From the NCBI GenBank assembly GCA_963717135.1, contig CAVQVN010000009.1, forward strand, positions 806,001 through 870,000: a stretch of DNA of 64,000 nt, read 5' to 3'. Numbering within the stretch: the first letter of the stretch is position 1; each line of letters begins with the position of its first letter. Shown one piece after another: positions 24,379-33,099 of this stretch. The DNA comes from UBA4744 sp963717135. GTDB taxonomy: Bacteria; Actinomycetota; Acidimicrobiia; Spongiisociales; UBA4744. The notes beneath the pieces were generated by a model, which worked only from the letters and a program-made list of their open reading frames with translations, searched no databases and was not told where the DNA came from. The translations under genes and the position numbers were made by a program.

Positions 24379-25596
24379 TCAGAAGTAGTGCGGACACCAG
24401 GGCCGGCGGTGCCAGCCGAACATCTGGTCCGCCCTGACAACTGCATCGATATCCCCGGTCACCCGACCGGCATCGTGCATGAGACGGAAACTCCCCTCTC
24501 CGAGGTAACGGGCGCTGAGCCCGGCGATATCAAGCGTCACGTCGGGGGTGGCCGTTGAGCGTCGACACTCCGCCCCATCGGGGCCGCCTTCGAGGCTGAA
24601 GACCCCGCCGACGTCGGGCAGGAGGTTGTCGACCACCTGGAGCACCAATCGCCCCTCCGTGGCATAGCGGCGCCCTTCCAGGGAAGCCGGTATGTCGAGC
24701 AGTCGGGTCCAGATGCCGTCGCCCTGTTTGGTCTTCATACGGCGGGGATCGGCCAGGAGCAGCGAAAGCAGTTCCTCCGGAGGACGGGTTTGAGTCTTGA
24801 TGATCTTGATGAGGTCCACCGAGAATGCGTACCGCCACAGAGCCGCCTCCGCCGCAGGTGTAATCGCCATCATCTCGGCGGCCAGAAGCTCACTGACGGC
24901 GTGTCCCTGCTCCCACTTGCTCTCGACCCGATATCGCATGTATCCGAGGGCTTCGCCTTCCTGCTCATAAATGGCAAACCGGTTGGCTGTCATCCCGTCC
25001 CGCCAGTGCTCCAAATCTAGAAGCAGCAGGTCCCATTCCTTGTCGGAACGGCTGAGAAACCCCGGCCAGGTGGCGGCCACCCCGGCATAGATCGACGGGA
25101 GAGTCTTGCGAGCTTCCTCCTTGTCGACCAACCGGACCGCTCCCGGAGTGGGAAGCTCCACCGCGAACCCGGTATGGCGTCTATCGATCTGAAAGCCGGC
25201 GTCGATGGTGGCCACCCCGTAGCCGAACCGGGGATAGATGATGCTCTCAGAGGCGCGCAGTACCGACAACGGCTCCTCTCTGGCCCTCACTTCGTCGAAG
25301 TGATAGCGCATCATGTCGCTCAGAATGCCCCGCCGCCGGTGAGTGGGAAGCACGGCGATCGCGGTGAGGCCGCCGGTTGGAACATGACCTCCCGGAGTGG
25401 TCAAATCGAATGAGAAGGCGCCTCCGGTTCCGACGAATTGCTCGCCATCGACGGCCACAAAGGAACGGTCAAATTCGAAAGCTTCCCGGAAAGCTTCGAT
25501 CTCCTCGTCCTTCTCATCAAAATTGAAGGTGCGTTCCCAGACCTGAGCGAAGGGGCGAAACTCATCGCGGAGAATGGGGCGGATCGGATAGGACAT
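24379..25596 (-). CDS. Eis-family GNAT N-acetyltransferase
   Basis: 405 residues. An N-terminal GNAT domain carries the acetyl-CoA loop LTAIAVLPTHRRRGILSDMM (about 77-96). A second GNAT-like region and a C-terminal SCP2-like domain (about 290-405) complete the Eis layout. The protein ends in Phe; in mycobacterial Eis the C-terminal carboxylate acts in catalysis. Eis proteins acetylate amines such as aminoglycosides and polyamines, which would suit the amine-metabolism genes that follow, though the substrate is unknown. The ATG at 25596 gives MSYPIRPI. Confidence 0.8.
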   Translation of the reverse strand: MSYPIRPILRDEFRPFAQVWERTFNFDEKDEEIEAFREAFEFDRSFVAVDGEQFVGTGGAFSFDLTTPGGHVPTGGLTAIAVLPTHRRRGILSDMMRYHFDEVRAREEPLSVLRASESIIYPRFGYGVATIDAGFQIDRRHTGFAVELPTPGAVRLVDKEEARKTLPSIYAGVAATWPGFLSRSDKEWDLLLLDLEHWRDGMTANRFAIYEQEGEALGYMRYRVESKWEQGHAVSELLAAEMMAITPAAEAALWRYAFSVDLIKIIKTQTRPPEELLSLLLADPRRMKTKQGDGIWTRLLDIPASLEGRRYATEGRLVLQVVDNLLPDVGGVFSLEGGPDGAECRRSTATPDVTLDIAGLSARYLGEGSFRLMHDAGRVTGDIDAVVRADQMFGWHRRPWCPHYF

Positions 25597-25738
25597 GGCC
25601 GCCAGAATAGGCTCCTCAACCACGGCGGGAGCCCGAATAATCCTGAGCCGGCAAGACCATCGCGACTACGCGGAATTAGCCGGAGATGTTGGCCGACCCC
25701 GATGTGGTGGTTTCCGCAGTTTCAGCGGTTAGCCGGAC

Positions 25739-26905
25739 TCAGCCGGCCAGCTGGACCTCCTCGGTGAGGCTGGTTGCCACGCCCCGCTTGGCCAGCTCGG
25801 CGTAGAACGGCTGCGGCGGTATGGCAACTTCCGGCGGATGAACGCCCGGTTTGTCGACCTCTTTGGATGCCAGCCACTTCCCGGTTATCGCGGCAGGTGA
25901 ACCCACTACCACTGTTCCCCCGTAGACCTTCAGCTCCTTGGACGGCCAGGCGGTCGTGTCGAGACGCATCCGGACGGGCGCGCCATCTCGAGTTCCCTCG
26001 GCCACCGTGGCGATGTCTTTGAAACCTGCGTGTTGCGGTGGATCGGGCTGGAGCTCCTCCAGGAGGTCGACCAGCAAGCGTCGCGGGATAACTCCATCAA
26101 CGGCTCCCACCCGGCGCGGCTTGGTCGAGGCCAATCCCACCGAGGCGAGGAACTGCAGCTTTCGCAACGCCGCCTCGGGAAACCCGAAGAATGCGATCTT
26201 GAATTCGCAGGCTTCGATTCCCTTGTCGGCCAGGCTGAGAGGGATGGTGGCCACCTCGGAGTGCAGCGATAGGTGGGTCTTGGCGTAGCCGATCGGGTCG
26301 CGGAAGGGGAACATCTCCTCCTCCGACAGCGGATCCAGGTCGACAAACTCGCCACCCCGGAACACCATCGCCCGTTCGACGATCTCGTCAAAGATGGTCC
26401 ACAACGAATAGGGCCATTTGAGCGAATCCGATGGATCCGAGGTAGCGCCGTTGTAGATCTTCACCGACCGGACCGTGTCCATCCGGGCGGCCAGATCGCC
26501 GGCATGGACGTTGGCAATCCCCGGACATGAGCCGATTCCGATCACGGCGGTCAGGCCGGCCTGGCGGAACCGCTCGTCGAGTTCGAGCTGCTTTCTGGTG
26601 GTGAAGAACAGGCCGCCCAGATCCGTGTAGTGGGCCCCGGCCCGCAGGGCCCCTTCCATTACGGGCAGGTTGATCTCGTATTGAGCGGCGTTGATCACCG
26701 CGTCCGCACCGGCGAGGAAGGCGTCCAACGACGCCTCGTCGCGCACATCGACCGCGGTGGACTCGAACCCGTGTTCCGCGGCAACCTCGGCGGCCCGATT
26801 CCCATCGAGGTCGCCGATCACGACCTCTTCCGGACGGCCCCAGGTAGCCAGATCCCTCGCTACCACGGCACCAATGATTCCCGCTCCCAGGAGCGCAATT
26901 CGCAT
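25739..26905 (-). CDS. Saccharopine dehydrogenase-family oxidoreductase
   Basis: 388 residues. The N-terminal Rossmann fold has MRIALLGAGIIGAVVARDLA and VVIGDLDGNRA; then ADAVINAAQYEINLPVMEGALRAGAHYTDLGG and GIGSCPGIANVHAGDLAARM, typical of the saccharopine dehydrogenase / LYS9 group. Such enzymes handle N-substituted amino acids. It is 28 bases downstream of the aminotransferase gene (same strand), so the two probably form an operon. Exact substrate unknown. Confidence 0.8.
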   Translation of the reverse strand: MRIALLGAGIIGAVVARDLATWGRPEEVVIGDLDGNRAAEVAAEHGFESTAVDVRDEASLDAFLAGADAVINAAQYEINLPVMEGALRAGAHYTDLGGLFFTTRKQLELDERFRQAGLTAVIGIGSCPGIANVHAGDLAARMDTVRSVKIYNGATSDPSDSLKWPYSLWTIFDEIVERAMVFRGGEFVDLDPLSEEEMFPFRDPIGYAKTHLSLHSEVATIPLSLADKGIEACEFKIAFFGFPEAALRKLQFLASVGLASTKPRRVGAVDGVIPRRLLVDLLEELQPDPPQHAGFKDIATVAEGTRDGAPVRMRLDTTAWPSKELKVYGGTVVVGSPAAITGKWLASKEVDKPGVHPPEVAIPPQPFYAELAKRGVATSLTEEVQLAG

Positions 26906-26933
26906 GGTTGTTTCCCTCTCTACTCAGTACGCA

Positions 26934-28247
26934 CTAGGCGATCGCTTCGACGAGTGCTTCGTCGAAGGCGGTCAGAGTGGTCGCCACATCCTCATCCGTC
27001 AGTGCCGCGCTCAGGAACCACGGCTCGAGCGCGTCGTCGACCGGCATGACACCGCGTTTGATCATTCCGCCTACGACCTCGGCGTAGAGCTCTTCGTTGT
27101 GTTTCGCCGCGTCGCGGAATTCCTTCGGCGGTTCCTCGCTGAAGACGAGGCCGAACATGGCGGGAACCCCGATCACGTGGGCGGTGACCCCCCGATCGGC
27201 GCAGATTCGGCCCAGGCCGTCCATGAGCGCCGTTCCGGTCTTCTCCATCTGTGCGTACGGCTCCCCGGTCGACAGAACATCGATGGTGGCTCCGGCGGCG
27301 GCGGCGGCCACCCCGTTGCCGGAGTAGGTGCCGGCCTGGGCTATCCCTCCCTTGCCCCATGCCTGTATAACCTCTCCCCGGCCGGCGATGGCCGCTACCG
27401 GGAATCCGTTGCCCATCGACTTGGCGAAGGTGCCCAGATCGGGAGTAACCCCGAAGACCTCCTGGGCTCCGCCCAGCGCGATGCGGAATCCGGTCTTCAC
27501 TTCGTCGAAGATGAGGACGGTTCCGTATTGGTCGCAGATGTCGCGAAGCCCCTCGAGGAAGCCGTCCTGCGGCATGATCCCGAAGGCGTTGCCCAGCATC
27601 GGCTCGACGATGATGGCGGCGATGGTGTGCCCCTGATCCCGGAAGAGTCGTTCGACCAGTTCGAGATCGTTGAACGGCAGTGTGCGAATGTAGGAACGGA
27701 TGGCTTCGGGTATTCCGGATGAGCTCTGCCACGGGACCGGTCGATATCTCGATCCCATCGCGGTGGGCGGCGCCCCCGCCGTCGAGAACATCACATAGTC
27801 GTGGACGCCGTGATACTGGCCCTCGAATTTGAGAACCACATCCCGCCCGGTGAAACCCCGAGCCAGGCGGATGGCGTGCATCGTCGCCTCGGTTCCGGTA
27901 TTGGTGAAGCGCAACGCATCTACCCAGGGGACGGCTGCCCGGAATTTCTCGGCCGCCACCACTTCACGGGCGGTAGTCATCGCAAACGTGGTCCCGGCGG
28001 CGGCGGCTTCGGCTACGGCCTTGGCCACCTCCGGATGACCGTGCCCCAGCACCACGGGTCCGAATCCGCACTGGTAATCGATGTAGCGCTTGCCGTCCAT
28101 GTCGAAGACGTAGGCTCCTTCGCCCCGGTCGATGACGAGCGTGTCCTCGTCGCCCCAGTAGCGGAACTGGCTCGAGACTCCGTTGACCAAATTGGCCTTT
28201 GCCCGCGCGAACCAGGCGGCGGTTTTCTCACCTTGCAAACCCATCAT
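26934..28247 (-). CDS. Class III aminotransferase (glutamate-1-semialdehyde aminomutase-like)
   Basis: 437 residues. PLP enzyme with LRFTNTGTEATMHAIRLARG, AAIIVEPMLGN, LIFDEVKTGFR (Asp248) and TFAKSMGNGFPVAA (Schiff-base Lys276). It resembles HemL but the surroundings contain no heme genes, so it is more likely a transaminase or mutase of an omega-amino compound in the amine pathway. The ATG at 28247 has an AAAGGA site; the ATG at 28244 is an alternative. It is divergent from the aldehyde dehydrogenase at 28629. Confidence 0.82.
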   Translation of the reverse strand: MMGLQGEKTAAWFARAKANLVNGVSSQFRYWGDEDTLVIDRGEGAYVFDMDGKRYIDYQCGFGPVVLGHGHPEVAKAVAEAAAAGTTFAMTTAREVVAAEKFRAAVPWVDALRFTNTGTEATMHAIRLARGFTGRDVVLKFEGQYHGVHDYVMFSTAGAPPTAMGSRYRPVPWQSSSGIPEAIRSYIRTLPFNDLELVERLFRDQGHTIAAIIVEPMLGNAFGIMPQDGFLEGLRDICDQYGTVLIFDEVKTGFRIALGGAQEVFGVTPDLGTFAKSMGNGFPVAAIAGRGEVIQAWGKGGIAQAGTYSGNGVAAAAAGATIDVLSTGEPYAQMEKTGTALMDGLGRICADRGVTAHVIGVPAMFGLVFSEEPPKEFRDAAKHNEELYAEVVGGMIKRGVMPVDDALEPWFLSAALTDEDVATTLTAFDEALVEAIA

Positions 28248-28628
28248 GTTCCTTTCGTCAGGTTTCCGTCGGTTGATCCAATGGCGTGTTCCGGCGCACG
28301 TGCCCGATCGAGGAACGAGGCCGGCGGGATACGTGTGCGGATGATGCACAAATCGAGGACCGGGCCACCGTGAGCAAGCGGGCACGGGCCTCAGAAGAAG
28401 CTACGGTTTCGAACCGTTCGGTTGAGGTGGCGGCGAGAGAATCGAGCGGTGCACGGATCGCAACATTTGAAAGGGGAGACGGCGCGACAGAGCCGAGCCC
28501 ATGAGCTCCGTCAATCAGTAGGGGGCGTTCCGGCACATTCTCACCGATGTGAATCCTAACCCCTTCTCCGCCTCCCTCGCGCCGGGTGGATCTACGATTG
28601 CCAGGACAACCCGCCGACTCGAGGTGAC
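28248..28628. promoter_or_regulatory. Divergent promoter region with inverted repeat
   Basis: 381 bases between the aminotransferase and aldehyde dehydrogenase genes. No convincing gene. ACGGTT-TCG-AACCGT (28403-28417), followed at once by TCGGTT, forms overlapping inverted repeats near the middle, a possible operator shared by both directions. GAGGTGAC before 28629 is the ribosome site of the dehydrogenase. Confidence 0.4.
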
Positions 28629-30071
28629 ATGGTGGCCGAAGATCTCAAGCTGTATATCGCAGGACAATGGACGCACGGAACCGGTGATGACGTCCATGAA
28701 CTAATCAGCCCGGTGACCGGCGAGCACATTGCCAACGTACCGCTCGCCTCCCCCGCCGACATCGATAGAGCAGTCGCGGCGGCGAGAGCGGCCACCGAAG
28801 AGATGCGACATTGGTCTGCCTTCGAGCGAGCCGAGCTGTGCTTGCGCATTGCGGCAGCCATCGAACCGCTCGAAGAGGAAATCGCCCGGATCCAAACCCT
28901 GGAACAGGGCAAGCCGTATCACGCCGAATCGCTGGCCGACATCGCCGAAGCCAATCAGTATTTCTACAACGCCGCCGAGGACGTCAAGCGTCTGGGCGGG
29001 GAGGTCATCCCCACCTCCGACCGTCACAAAAGGATGTTCACTTTCCGCCGTCCCGTGGGGGTGTGGGCGGCCATCACCCCCTGGAACTTCCCCGTCACGA
29101 TCCCGCTCGAATACATTGGTCCCGGGTTGGCAGCCGGGAACGCCGTGATCGTCAAACCGCCCGAGTTCACTTCGTGGGCTCTTCTCAAACTCGCCGAGGC
29201 GTTCGATGAGGCGGGCGTTCCCAACGGGGCCGTCTCGATCATCCCCGGCGGGGCCGGCATCGGCGAACGCCTGGTGCAACACGCCGGGATCGATGCCATC
29301 GGGTTCACCGGCTCAACTGCTACCGGAAAGAAGATCCTCGCGCAGATGGGCATCAAGCGATCGATCATGGAGATGTCCGGGAACGGACCGACGATTGTCA
29401 CCGCCGACGCCAACCTCGAGGCGGCCGCCTCGCTGGCCGTATACGGTGCCTACTACAACGCCGGCCAGGTGTGCTGCGCAACCGAACGAGTCATCGTCGT
29501 TGACGAGGTGCACGACGAGTTCGCAGCCCTCGCTACGGCGGCTTCGTCTGACGCCGTGTTGGGTGATCCGTTCGATGAAACCACCACTATGGGTCCGCTG
29601 AACAATGAACCGACCGCCGCCAAGATGGACCGCCACCTCGCCGATGCCAGGGAGCGAGGCGCCGAGGTCCTGGTCGGCGGCGGCCGGGCAAACGGGTACC
29701 CGACCGATCTGTACTACGACTTCACCATTGTCGACCGGGTTCCTGAGGACAGCGCCCTGTCAAGGGAAGAGTCTTTTGGCCCGGTGCTGCCGATCATCAC
29801 CGCCCGGGATGACGAAGAGGCAGTGGCGATCGCCAACGGGTCGAACCTCGGACTGCAGGCAGCCGTGTTCACCTCCAGTTTGTCCAAGGCCTTCTGGTAC
29901 GCCGATCGTGTGCGGTCCGGTACGGTCGTGGTCAACGACTCGACGGACTTCTGGGAAACCTTCCAGCCGTTCGGGGGTGCCGCCGGGACCGAGACGGGTT
30001 GGGGACGCGGTCGCCTCGAAGAGTTCACCGATCTCCAGACCGTGGTATTCGACCTCAAGAACGTGAAGTAG
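28629..30071 (+). CDS. NAD(P)-dependent aldehyde dehydrogenase
   Basis: 480 residues, normal length for the ALDH superfamily. Key residues are visible: Asn153 in TPWNFPV, Lys176 in VKPPEF, the GFTGSTATGK loop (about 225-234), Glu248 in IMEMSGN and catalytic Cys282 in AGQVCCA. It resembles succinate-semialdehyde / betaine-aldehyde / gamma-aminobutyraldehyde dehydrogenases. In this setting it may oxidise aldehydes released by amine oxidation. The following gene on the minus strand is truncated against its 3' end. Confidence 0.88.
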   Translation: MVAEDLKLYIAGQWTHGTGDDVHELISPVTGEHIANVPLASPADIDRAVAAARAATEEMRHWSAFERAELCLRIAAAIEPLEEEIARIQTLEQGKPYHAESLADIAEANQYFYNAAEDVKRLGGEVIPTSDRHKRMFTFRRPVGVWAAITPWNFPVTIPLEYIGPGLAAGNAVIVKPPEFTSWALLKLAEAFDEAGVPNGAVSIIPGGAGIGERLVQHAGIDAIGFTGSTATGKKILAQMGIKRSIMEMSGNGPTIVTADANLEAAASLAVYGAYYNAGQVCCATERVIVVDEVHDEFAALATAASSDAVLGDPFDETTTMGPLNNEPTAAKMDRHLADARERGAEVLVGGGRANGYPTDLYYDFTIVDRVPEDSALSREESFGPVLPIITARDDEEAVAIANGSNLGLQAAVFTSSLSKAFWYADRVRSGTVVVNDSTDFWETFQPFGGAAGTETGWGRGRLEEFTDLQTVVFDLKNVK

Positions 30072-30101
30072 GGCCTTCCCTGAAGACCCGCACCCGGCCC
30101 G

Positions 30102-30395
30102 ACCGAACTCAGCGCGCATAGCGTCGTAGTGAGCCGTGAATCCGACACAGACCAGATCGTCATCTTGGTGGGCCTTGCCGGGGTGATCGAGATGGTGGAT
30201 ATCCAGCACCTGCTCCCCCGTCGGAAGAGCGGCCTGGATCCCCCGAAGGGTGATCTCCAACCGGTCTAACTCAACCCTACGGTTGGCGTCGTAGAACGAT
30301 CTCGGAGCCGGTCCGGGGGTTTCGATGATCAGAGCGCTGGGCTGCAATTGCACCAGACTCACAATCCCCAACGGGCGGGTTTCTTCGTTGCTCAC
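30102..30395 (-). pseudogene. MOSC-domain protein, N-terminal fragment
   Basis: From a GTG at 30395, 98 codons read VSLVQLQPSALIIETPGPA ... VELDRLEITLRGIQAALPTGEQVLDIHHLDHP ... LVCVGFTAHYDAMRAEFG. This resembles the first half of small MOSC proteins. The second half, including the region that holds the conserved MOSC cysteine, is missing; the frame runs into antisense of the aldehyde dehydrogenase. The fragment fills most of the gap between the dehydrogenase and the flavoprotein gene. Confidence 0.5.
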
Positions 30396-30539
30396 ATCAG
30401 ATCCTTCACAGGAGTGAGCGCATCTCGGCCCGTCAAGAGCCCAAGTTGCCTGCCGCCGGCTCGCGAACACCGATTGGTTAGCCTTGCCGACGTCGGAGGA
30501 AACGACGGAGCAGATGAGCGGCGCCGGAAGGAAAAGACA

Positions 30540-33008
30540 ATGACCGGGAGAGAGACACCAAAGGACATGCCCTTCCCAACCCAGGCGCAAGTTGTCATCG
30601 TTGGCGGCGGTGTGATCGGCTGCAGCGTCGCCTACCACCTGACCAAGCTGGGCTGGCACGATGTCGTGCTCCTGGAGCGCACGCAATTGACGGCGGGCAC
30701 AACCTGGCACGCGGCGGGTCTGATCGTCAGCGGGTTCTCCTCCGAGACCGACCTCCACATGGCCAAATACACACGCGACCTCTACGAGCGGTTGGCAGAC
30801 GAAACCGGGCAGGAAACGGGGTTCAAGGCGGTGGGCTATCTGCAGATCGCCGCCGACCGCGAACGGCTGGACGGCCTGCGCCGCCGGGCCGACTACTGCC
30901 GCAAATACGACGTGCCGACGGAAGAGATCTCGGCCGCAGAGGTCAAAGAGATGTGGCCACTGTTCAATACCGACGACATCGTCGCCGGGTTTTACACCCC
31001 CAATGATGGCCGGGTGAACCCCATTGACACGACCATGGCGCTGGCCAAAGGGGCGCGGATGGGCGGGGCGCGCATCTTGCAGGACACCAAGGTGATCGGT
31101 ATCAAGCAAGAGAGTGGACGCGTGACCGGGGTGGTCACGGACAAGGGCGACATTGAGGCCGAGTACGTGGTCAACTGCGCCGGCATGTGGGCGCGCGAGT
31201 TGGGGAAGATGGCGAACGTCAATGTGCCGCTGCACGCCGCCGAGCACTACTACTTGATCACCGAACCGATAGACGGCCTGGGGCGCGACATGCCCATCGT
31301 CGAGGATCCGGACTTGTTTGCCTACTACCGCGACGAAATGGGCGGGTTGATGCTCGGCCTTTTTGAGCCGGTCGCCCAGCCCTGGGGTATGGGTGGCATC
31401 CCCGAAACCTTCAGCTTTGGCGAAATCCCGCCCGACTGGGACCGTATGACCCCCCACCTGGAGCGAGCAATGAAGCGCATCCCGATGGTCAAGGACATCG
31501 GGGTTCGCAAGTTCTTCTGCGGTCCGGAGAGCTTCACGCCCGACATGGCCCCTCTTATGGGCGAAGCGCCCGAACTGAGGAATTTCTACGTGGCCGCCGG
31601 GTTCAATTCGCTGGGCATTCTGTTTGGCGGCGGCGCCGGGCAGATCATGGCGCAGTGGATTGTTGACGGCTACCCATCGGTTGACGTCAGCGACATCAAT
31701 ATTGCCCGCATGGCGCCCTTCCAGAACAACCCAAAATACCTGTACGACCGCACGGTCGAACTGCTCGGTTGGCAGTACATAAGCTGGCCCAACTTGCAGC
31801 CCGAAACAGCCCGCAACGCTCGCCGTTCTGCCATGCACGACCGCCTGGCTACGCTCGGAGCATACTTTGGCTCATCAGTCGGATGGGAGTACCCCGATTG
31901 GTTCGCGCCGAAAACGGTAGAGCCACAGGTGGAGTTCTCATGGGGACGACAGAACTGGTTTGAATACGCCGCAGCCGAGCATCGGGCGGCACGTGAAGAC
32001 GCGATCTTGATGGACTTGACCCACATGGGCAAATACCTCGTGCAGGGTCGCGACGCCGAAAAAGTCCTCAACCGCATCTGCTCGGGCAACGTGGCTGTGC
32101 CCGTGGGCCGCATCGTCTACACCCAATGGCTGAACGAGCGCGGCACCATCGAAGCCGATCTGACGGTGACTCGCCTGGCGGAAGATTGTTATCTCCTGGT
32201 CCTGGTGGATTCCATCCAGACTCACGTTGAGAACTGGCTCAAGCGCCATATCCCAGGCGACGCACACGTCTTTGTCACCGATGTGTCGTCGGGTTACAAC
32301 ATCATCAACATCCATGGGCCGAAATCGCGCCGGCTGATGAGCGGCCTCACCAGCGCCGATATGTCCAACCAGGCTTTCCCGTATCTCACCATGCAAGAAA
32401 TCGACATGGGTTACGCACTGGTCAAGGCGCTCCGCGTTACGTATGTGGGCGAGTTGGGCTGGGAGCTGTACGTGCCCACGGAATTTACCCTGCACGTCTT
32501 TGACATGTTGATGGAGGCGGGCACCGAGGTAGCGCTGAAACCGGCCGGTTTCCAGGTGTTGAACACGCTGCGGATCGAAAAAGCCTACCGCGACTATGGC
32601 TACGACATGGACAATACCGACACACCGCTGGAAGCAGGAGTGGGCTTTGCCGTGGATTTCGACAAGCCGGGTGGTTTCATCGGCCGAGAGGCGCTGTTGC
32701 GACAGAAGGAAGGGGGCGTTCTCCAGCAGCGTCTCGTGCAGTTCTTGCTCGAGGACCCAGAGCCGTTGTTGTACGGCAGCGAGCCAATCTTCCGTGACGG
32801 CAAGTGGGTGGGCGAGCTGGCATCCGGCGGCTATGGATACACGCTCGGCGGGGCCGTGGGGCTGGGCTGGGTGCGGAATGAAGCGGGGGTGGCTACCGGG
32901 TACGTCACGAGCGGGACGTATGAGATAGAGGTGGCCGGCGAGCGCTATCCGGCCCGGGCGTCGCTACGACCGATGTACGACCCCAAGGGCGAGCGAGTGC
33001 GCTCTTGA
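30540..33008 (+). CDS. Dimethylglycine/sarcosine dehydrogenase-like FAD protein with GCV_T domain
   Basis: 822 residues. The N-terminal DAO-type FAD domain has VVIVGGGVIGCSVAYHL (about 19-35) and TAGTTWHAAGL, whose His is the covalent FAD site in dimethylglycine dehydrogenase. GPESFTPDMAPLMGEAPELRNFYVAAGF closes the domain near residue 355. The second half is an aminomethyltransferase (GCV_T) fold with VTYVGELGWELYVP and TPLEAGVGFAVDFDK, which binds tetrahydrofolate in relatives. The role is probably oxidative N-demethylation of dimethylglycine, sarcosine or a similar amine. AAGGA precedes the ATG at 30540. A paralog lies at 37312. Its codon use looks somewhat different from neighbours by eye, a hint of transfer only. 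Confidence 0.85.
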   Translation: MTGRETPKDMPFPTQAQVVIVGGGVIGCSVAYHLTKLGWHDVVLLERTQLTAGTTWHAAGLIVSGFSSETDLHMAKYTRDLYERLADETGQETGFKAVGYLQIAADRERLDGLRRRADYCRKYDVPTEEISAAEVKEMWPLFNTDDIVAGFYTPNDGRVNPIDTTMALAKGARMGGARILQDTKVIGIKQESGRVTGVVTDKGDIEAEYVVNCAGMWARELGKMANVNVPLHAAEHYYLITEPIDGLGRDMPIVEDPDLFAYYRDEMGGLMLGLFEPVAQPWGMGGIPETFSFGEIPPDWDRMTPHLERAMKRIPMVKDIGVRKFFCGPESFTPDMAPLMGEAPELRNFYVAAGFNSLGILFGGGAGQIMAQWIVDGYPSVDVSDINIARMAPFQNNPKYLYDRTVELLGWQYISWPNLQPETARNARRSAMHDRLATLGAYFGSSVGWEYPDWFAPKTVEPQVEFSWGRQNWFEYAAAEHRAAREDAILMDLTHMGKYLVQGRDAEKVLNRICSGNVAVPVGRIVYTQWLNERGTIEADLTVTRLAEDCYLLVLVDSIQTHVENWLKRHIPGDAHVFVTDVSSGYNIINIHGPKSRRLMSGLTSADMSNQAFPYLTMQEIDMGYALVKALRVTYVGELGWELYVPTEFTLHVFDMLMEAGTEVALKPAGFQVLNTLRIEKAYRDYGYDMDNTDTPLEAGVGFAVDFDKPGGFIGREALLRQKEGGVLQQRLVQFLLEDPEPLLYGSEPIFRDGKWVGELASGGYGYTLGGAVGLGWVRNEAGVATGYVTSGTYEIEVAGERYPARASLRPMYDPKGERVRS

Positions 33009-33033
33009 GAATCAGGGACGCGGCAGTTACGAG

Positions 33034-33063
33034 AGAGGGCCGGTCCCGCGGGACCGGCCCTCT
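33034..33063. terminator. 30-bp perfect palindrome between convergent genes
   Basis: AGAGGGCCGGTCCCG and its exact complement lie back to back with no spacer, between the flavoprotein stop at 33008 and the potD-type stop at 33100. It should fold into a very stable hairpin on either transcript and act as a bidirectional terminator. Confidence 0.8.
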
Positions 33064-33099
33064 GCTTTGAAGTCCAGGATTTCAATAGCCAGTGCTTGC

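Noticed and set aside
26934..28247. hemL of heme synthesis
   Set aside because: The sequence is HemL-like, but no other heme gene is near and the surroundings are amine catabolism, so the symbol was not given.
29760..31838. 692-codon minus-strand open frame
   Set aside because: It lies antisense to the aldehyde dehydrogenase end and the flavoprotein. Only its 30102-30395 part looks like protein (the MOSC fragment).
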